Assembly (NCBI GenBank): GCA_030998015.1
Contig: JARWMV010000002.1
Location: forward strand, 1-24,869
Direction: 5' to 3'
Source of the DNA: Ceratorhiza oryzae-sativae
Taxonomy: Eukaryota > Basidiomycota > Agaricomycetes > Cantharellales > Ceratobasidiaceae
DNA: 24,869 nucleotides
A program made the position numbers and the translations under genes. This document shows positions 19,838-24,869 of the stretch, piece after piece; the first letter of the stretch is position 1, and every line of letters starts with the position of its first letter. The notes beneath the pieces were generated by a model that saw only the letters and a list, made by a program, of their open reading frames with translations, was not told where the DNA came from and did no database searches.

Positions 19838-20475
19838 TTTTTTTTTTTTTTTGGTTATATCCGTTCTATTGTATAGAAATGGAAACGCTTACATGAACAA
19901 AGTCAAAGCACGTATAGAAAGGCAGAGCATGGAACTATAAACAGTTACCAGTAGGAAAAAGCGGGGCGTGAGGCTACGAATTGGGATGTACGGACCGCGC
20001 GCCAGGCGCGTACAGACAGAAAATCACTTAGAAAAAGTGGAAGATGCAGAGAGAAAATTGGCCATGGTTGTAAGGCCCGGATCAATGCTTAAAAGTCATG
20101 GCGCCGGAAGTGTTTGGTCGCCCTCCTCAGTTTCATCCGAGCTACAGAGTGCAGAGAGCACCCCGGCACGACGTGCCATAGTGTTTGCAACTCCACCCGT
20201 TCGCACGGGCAGCCGGAATCCTCTGGTACTTCGAACCGACCGTAACACTCGCTGCAGAACGCGTGTCTAAGTATGAGTTGGATTAACCGGGAGTGCGTGC
20301 GGCGCGTGCCATCGAATGAATTATGGAACGGGTGTAAACGAAGTATCGGGGGACCTGAGAGTGAGCTCGTAACGCGTGCGGAGTGGTGGCCTGATTGCCA
20401 AGTGCGACTCCAATTGCGAACGGCTCGTTCTCTGGACATAAACTTGGCCCAGGTTATCGTACGTTTGAAGCACGC
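19838..20475 (-). mobile_element. 5'-truncated LINE retrotransposon (638 bp) with poly(A) tail
   Basis: The minus strand ends in a run of 15 A (T15 at 19838-19852 on the plus strand). GATCCTCC (and the next TT) occurs at both edges, 19830-19837 and 20476-20483, a target duplication of 8-10 bases. The minus strand is open from 20475 to 20089 and encodes the tail of a LINE ORF2: RAVRNW, HSRLIQL, then CPCERVELQTLWHVVPGC, a C-x-C...H-x4-C knuckle typical of the region after reverse transcriptase in fungal LINEs. The RT domain is absent because of 5' truncation. Confidence 0.72.
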
Positions 20476-20483
20476 GATCCTCC

Positions 20484-20752
20484 TTCATGCGTGCCCGAGG
20501 CTTCCGATGGCTCGTGGTGCTGAAACTGGGCTATGCGATTACGCAATTTGTGCGGTGCAGTCTCTATGTAGTATCATTTACGTTTTGTTGAAGATCATGC
20601 TATCAATAAGGTCTAGATTTATCATGAGGTTGAAGCGCTCGAAAAGGCATCAGTGTATAATTTCGTATGCAGACCTCTACTCGAGAGATATTTGACCCCT
20701 AACGGTGAGATTTAACCGTTCAGCGCGCATTAAATTTCACCGTTTCTACACG
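20484..20752. other. Short spacer with an inverted repeat
   Basis: Contains AACGGTGAGATTTAA (20701-20715) and TTAAATTTCACCGTT (20730-20744), a 15-bp inverted repeat with one mismatch and a 14-base spacer. Otherwise nothing recognised. Confidence 0.5.
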
Positions 20753-20895
20753 CTAACCGCAGCGAGTGTTATACATTTCCTCAACACCCAATACCCTCTG
20801 TAGCGCCATGAACTGATCAAGCACATCCTTCATCGTGCTTTCAAGTGGTGTACTCAAGCCTTAGTATGCCGGAGTCGACTTAGTAATTAAGTACA
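20753..20895 (-). pseudogene. Relic of the 3' end of a second SDR gene
   Basis: The minus strand encodes TPLESTMKDVLDQFMALQRV followed by LGVE, close to the last exon of the SDR at 17801-17955 (TPLESTLKDVFDRFIQLEKE, then LGVE). Two bases are missing just before TPLEST relative to the other copy, breaking the frame, and the sequence beyond about 20895 no longer aligns. The relic ends with TAG at 20753-20755, ten codons past the matching stop. A tandem duplication followed by decay is the simplest reading. Confidence 0.7.
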
Positions 20896-21106
20896 ATTAT
20901 GAATCGTCTTGGTTTACAATATATGAGTTCACCTTATGGTCGCCTCTTCCTCTATACTCCCCAAGTACCAGACATCTTGCACATTGCGTGACGAATGGGC
21001 ATTATTCAGCCCAATAAATAACATGGTTGAACAACAAGAGTCACTATAGCTCGTTTCAGTGGGTTTGATGTTTATAATTGGGAGTTGATCCAAAGAAATT
21101 AATTGT

Positions 21107-21564
21107 TCAATTGGCGCTCGTAATATACCCTTTGCCTTCCCTAGTTCTTGCCCTCACCTCCTTCCCAGGGACATTCCCAGGTTCTAAGCGTTTGGCCACC
21201 CAAGTCTCTGGGAAATAAATGAACGGTGAAATCCACAGCGCACTCAACACAACACCTTCTCCGCGATCGAATGCAATCATTCGGTCCCAGAAGTTAAAGA
21301 CGTATTGATCTAAAATAACTCTTAAGACAATCGAAGCAGTAGTCTAGCATACAGTCGGGACTCACTCATTTTTGGAACCGCTGACTTGCTCAACGTCGAT
21401 ATAGTCCATCTGATCCAAGTGGGGAGAACAAAGTAGAGTAAAATTTGAATGAACAACGATATCTGCATGTTCACCAAGTCGGCCCTCTTCTTGAGTTGTT
21501 GATCCTTCATGGGCTTCAAAATGCGAGCAGGGAAGAATCTAAGTTGTAGGGTTATGCTAAGCAT
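21107..21564 (-). CDS. Hypothetical small membrane protein (2 exons, 133 aa)
   Basis: Exons 21366-21564 and 21107-21309 with a 56-base GT-AG intron (21310-21365) give one phase-consistent frame. Two hydrophobic segments are visible, around ISLFIQILLYFVLP and VVLSALWISPFIYF, and the C-terminus is basic. I recognise no family. A competing frame over exon 1 is also open (ending DYIDVEQVSG), so the model may be wrong or a gene fragment. Confidence 0.3.
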
Positions 21565-21615
21565 CAGGTGTCGCGCATATATGATGGATGGACGCACACT
21601 CGATAGCCCCACCAA

Positions 21616-22799
21616 CTGAGCTGGAGCGATACTACCTCCCTGCTAGGTTCTTGAGGAAACCATACGATTCGCCGAGCATTCAGCTTTTTTGGCGGTTTGG
21701 TGCAAATTTAGTCTTTCTTTTGAACCACTCGAAGGCCTGGTCAAACCAGCGTGATGTTGTGGGCGTTCGTTGGAGTGGGCAAGACTCGACTCGTGCAAAG
21801 GCGCGATCGGTTTGTTGCAAACCAAATGTAGCGAGCTCTCCATGGGGGGAGGCAACCTTATAAGCGCCCTGCTTTGTTCCTCTTGTTCGAGCTGAGTATG
21901 GTTGAGCAAAACTTCGTCGGCATTTGTGCAGCTGAAAGTCCGATTGCCCATTACAAAAGTCAAGACTGAGACGTTTCTGGTACTTGTCACTTGGGACTCG
22001 CCAGCTCCGGGATTTATGTAGGAACTACCTTTGTAAATCCAAGACAGGACATGGCTGCTGTTGCACGGCTGTTGACGGCTTGACCAGTGAAGTTTGGTTG
22101 CGTAACAACAAACTGGGACAAAGCGCCGCACTTTTGCTAATTATGGTTAAGATGGCTCATGATGGAGCCAGCACAACTAGCGGCTTGGTTACCAACGAGA
22201 TGGGCTACTGTCAATGTGGGAGGAGCTGAGGTATTTGCTCGGTGGTGCCTTGTAGTTACGGCAGGAATGCATGTTCGTGGGTCGGATCCCTCAATGCCCA
22301 TTATAAGGTTGAGCGACCCACGAAAAAGCCGGGCGAGTAGTGAACCGGTCACAGTTTATGTCAAACTCGCATGTTCGAACCATGCCTCGTCCACTCTCAT
22401 GTTGTGTTATTCTTCACCTTGCACGGAGCCCTTCGGGCACGAGCCTTTTGCTTTTTGCAACCTTTGCCTAGATTATCCGCGTGTGGTGCTTGAATCGAAT
22501 AGCTGGTCGGGTCTTGGGGCAAACGCATGGTTTGAAATGACCAGCGGTGTAAATCCTTGAATAGACCATCGCTTGAGCCTCGAGTCATTGCGGATCAGCC
22601 ACCGGGCACCGCATCAACGGCTATCCGGGATACGTGACCGCCCGGCGCTAAATGTACGCCTGGCTTGCGTTATTCCACAGCTTTCCACCTTCATCCGTTC
22701 TTTCCCAGCCACGACCTCGCGCCTGCCTTTCGCTTGTTCTCCCTAAACCGTCTCGTATAGACAATCTCTCTTAAGCTTACACCTAATTTACGACCCAAC
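21616..22799. other. Region upstream of the UBC12 gene
   Basis: Overlapping open frames exist on both strands (for example plus 22159-22560), none with a recognised motif. A hairpin at 22276-22322 is listed separately. The last 120 bases before the UBC12 start are pyrimidine-rich, as is common for fungal promoters. Confidence 0.4.
22276..22322. repeat. Interrupted hairpin, 9 + 5 bp stem
   Basis: CGTGGGTCG at 22276-22284 pairs perfectly with CGACCCACG at 22314-22322. Inside, after a five-base bulge, CTCAA pairs with TTGAG. It does not fold as a tRNA and no T-loop box is present. Confidence 0.6.
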
Positions 22800-23636
22800 A
22801 TGCTCAAGGTGAGTATAGGGTTTTTGCTTCGGGCGTGTGGCAGACACGGGTAGTGACACGCTACCGATAGATCTGGAGTATGAAGAAGAACGAGGATGCG
22901 GCGGCGAAGAGGAAGCCAAAGACCAGTGCAGCGCAGCTCCGGGTTCAGAAGGGTGTGTACCGCTCGCTCGTGTGGCCGGTGGCGCGCTGCTAATCGCATG
23001 CCCGTTTTGGTGGAAACCAGACATCACCGAGCTTGATCTGCCCTCGACGATGAAGACCAACTTCCCCAATCCTGAGGACTTGCTCAACTTTGAGCTAATC
23101 ATCACTCCTGACGAGGGCGAGTATGACTCGTGTCTGCCGATCGCGCCTTGTGCTCAAGCATCGCTCGGTTGAATAGGAATGTACAAGGAGGGAGAGTTCA
23201 GATTTTCGTTCAACATCAACACCAACTACCCTCATGAGCCACCAAAGGTCAAGTGCATCCCAAAGGTTCGTGTCTTGCCTCATGCCGTCCCGTATTATCT
23301 AACACGCCTGGGGCGTTTTAGATCTATCACCCTAACGTCGATCTGGAGGGCAACGTTTGCTTGAACATTCTTCGAGAAGATTGGAAGCCAGTTCTGAACC
23401 TCAACTCTATCATGGTTGGACTACAGTACTTGTTTTTGGAACCTAATGCAGATGACCCATTGAACAAAGGTGCGATACATCCGTGTCTTTCTCGAAGATA
23501 TAACCTGACCATTGAAACCTATTCAGAGGCCGCCGAGGAGCTGCGAAAGAATCGGGATTCATTTATCACGAACGTGAAGAAGTCGATGCAGGGACGAGCA
23601 GTCAATGGCGTTACATACGACAAGGTTGCCCTATAA
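22800..23636 (+). CDS. UBC12: NEDD8-conjugating enzyme E2 (UBC12/UBE2M), 177 aa, 6 exons
   Basis: Exons: 22800-22808, 22871-22952, 23021-23116, 23177-23265, 23322-23469, 23527-23636, totalling 534 bases with stop. The E2 receives NEDD8/Rub1 from the Uba3-Ula1 E1 and passes it to cullins, activating cullin-RING ligases. The short N-terminal tail MLKIWSMKK matches the UBC12-specific E1-docking peptide. The core has [56 protein letters not shown] with the catalytic Cys at residue 105, and [14 protein letters not shown]. Length is close to the family norm. The first exon is only nine bases (three codons). The third intron (23117-23176) starts with GC: GAGG/GCGAGT is the only donor that keeps the frame. 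The gene looks intact and functional. Confidence 0.95.
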
Positions 23637-23903
23637 TTGCTTTTTTCATGTTATCAATAGAATACTTGGACTCTGCTGTGTGCTAGTAGTATATTATCTA
23701 CTATAACAATCCTATCTTCTCTGTACATGTCCTCCTGGTTGAGGGTCTTGTTTGTGTGTAATTAGTCTCCACAGGCACACCTGGGCACTGCCACAATTGA
23801 AGACCCTCAATTCCCCACGACAACCTCGGCCCGCTTTCGACAACGATCATTCTGTTGCTCTTTGCGTCCATCTCGTGTGTCCCAGAGCCCAGATAGCTGC
23901 CTT
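23637..23903. other. Short intergenic region between UBC12 and TBC-domain gene
   Basis: 267 bases between two plus-strand genes: presumed 3' end of UBC12 and promoter of the next gene. No motif identified. Confidence 0.5.
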
Positions 23904-24869
23904 ATGTCTCATGAACCCTACTCCGTGTCGCAGTCACCGAGGGTTACCGTAACAGACGTTGAGGATGTGAGCCGAATCCAAAATGTGTTCGTAGCCAGCT
24001 CTGCAACAGGCAGGGATAGCCCCGAAAGACATGACGTTTATAAACAAACGATAGATGGAGTATATCGTAGCCACCATGCTGATTCGGGTCTCGACGTGTC
24101 TGAGGATATAGACGAAGATGGTGAGTGGACCGGCTCTGCTGTGTTCCATGCGCTCAACGCCGCGATCTTGTTACGCGTATCATTCCTACCCGTACATTTT
24201 CATAGATGGCGGAGACGCAGTCGTTCACCCGAAGCCCATGCCCCCCTCGTCTACAATCCCGATAGACATCCCACTCCCCCGTTCTCCAGTCTCTCCGCGC
24301 CAAGAATATGTATACGCCGACGCCTACCCTGCGCGTGCTACGTCCACCTCCCCCAAACCCTACGTGAAGCCAAAAGTCATCTCGGCCTCGGTTTCCTTGC
24401 CCGTGCCCAATCTTACTATCAACACCGACGTTGCGTCTCCGAGCGTGTCGGTATCGATCGATCCCGCGCCCAAGTCGCAGTCCCAGCAAGAGACCTCGGC
24501 TCATCCCGATTCGGCGCCTCCGAGAACGCCGGTAGTGCCTGCTGTTGTAAAGACTCACCGACCGGTCAAGTCGGTGGGCCCGAGTATGTTGGAACAAGTA
24601 ATAAGTAAAACTAGGTAGGTGGCTTTTTTCGATGTGGGGTGTACAGACTAACAAACCATGGTGTAGGCCTGTACATTTACCGCCAAAGAGGAAGGATGAA
24701 GACGTGAAGCACTTGAAGCAGTATGCAGAAATGATGGAAAAATCTCGGGAAGCCGGTACGTGTTATCATCGCGACCAGACTATTTATATAACCTGTGCCA
24801 ATCCTTAGAGCGAAGAAAGAAACAAGAAATCGAAGAGCGGCGATTAGCACGCGAGCGCATGGTCGAGGA
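23904..24869 (+). CDS. TBC-domain Rab-GAP protein, N-terminal part (runs off window)
   Basis: Exons 23904-24120, 24206-24614, 24667-24755 and 24809 to the window end; introns 85, 52 and 53 bases, GT-AG, all joins in phase. Start is the ATG of MSHEPYSVSQSP; upstream in-frame codons are not ATG. Residues up to about 190 are Ser/Pro/Thr-rich and probably disordered. From SMLEQVISKTRPVHLPPK the sequence matches the segment that in basidiomycete TBC proteins precedes the GAP domain: a charged helix EDVKHLKQYAEMMEKSREAE and ERRKKQEIEERRLARERMVE. The TBC domain itself, with its Arg and Gln fingers, would lie beyond the window, so the assignment rests on this lead-in and is inference. Likely role: inactivating Rab/Ypt GTPases in membrane traffic. 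Confidence 0.7.

Noticed and set aside
20273..20695. 140-codon plus-strand open frame
   Set aside because: It lies antisense to the LINE tail and crosses the element boundary at 20475; no family resemblance.
22137..22560. Overlapping open frames of 71 and 133 codons on opposite strands
   Set aside because: No motif or splice-supported extension, and the hairpin at 22276-22322 lies inside both.
23862..24608. Long plus-strand frame of 248 codons read without introns
   Set aside because: Its first 86 codons are exon 1 of the TBC-type gene, but after 24120 it reads through an intron and then the wrong frame of exon 2.
24154..24654. 166-codon minus-strand open frame rich in Arg
   Set aside because: Shadow of the Ser/Pro-rich exon 2 of the plus-strand gene.
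1..24869. CRISPR array, tRNA or rRNA genes
   Set aside because: The only regular repeat (86 bp, 5981-6339) has no spacers and belongs to an LTR; no tRNA T-loop box or rRNA core sequence was recognised.

Overview
The window looks like nuclear DNA of a filamentous basidiomycete (Agaricomycetes). The genes are cut by many short GT-AG introns, mostly 45-65 bases. The receptor-type TKL kinase style and the Skt5-like Sel1 repeats would fit Rhizoctonia/Ceratobasidiaceae; that assignment is inference from family resemblance, not a search result. All exon models come from reading splice sites and protein motifs by eye.

Left part (1-7580) is a transposon graveyard, strongly poor in CG dinucleotides. 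It holds a Ty1/copia pol pseudogene and its 3' LTR, split by a 1308-bp DNA element flanked by an exact 8-bp target duplication; a 688-bp solo LTR with a perfect 5-bp duplication; and a Tc1/mariner element with 207-bp inverted arms. The Tc1 transposase is interrupted by an inverted second copy of the 688-bp LTR, which is itself interrupted by an 821-bp LTR carrying four 86-bp tandem repeats. The nest is therefore three levels deep.

Right part (7581-24869) has normal CG content and is mostly genic. In order: a 12-exon minus-strand gene whose exons join in phase into one 1015-residue protein with a VTA1-type N-terminal domain, Skt5/Chs4-like Sel1 repeats and a TKL kinase; a 14-exon minus-strand PhoD-like metallophosphatase with one frame discrepancy; a minus-strand NADPH-dependent extended SDR (dihydroflavonol reductase/Gre2 type) broken by a two-base CT duplication; a 5'-truncated LINE with poly(A) tail and target duplication; a relic of the 3' end of a second SDR copy; a doubtful small membrane protein; a complete plus-strand UBC12 (NEDD8-conjugating enzyme) gene; and the 5' part of a TBC-domain Rab-GAP gene that runs off the window.

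The genes do not form an obvious pathway cluster. The most unusual object is the VTA1-Sel1-kinase fusion, which would place a kinase and a chitin-synthase-regulator-like repeat on an ESCRT-III-binding module.
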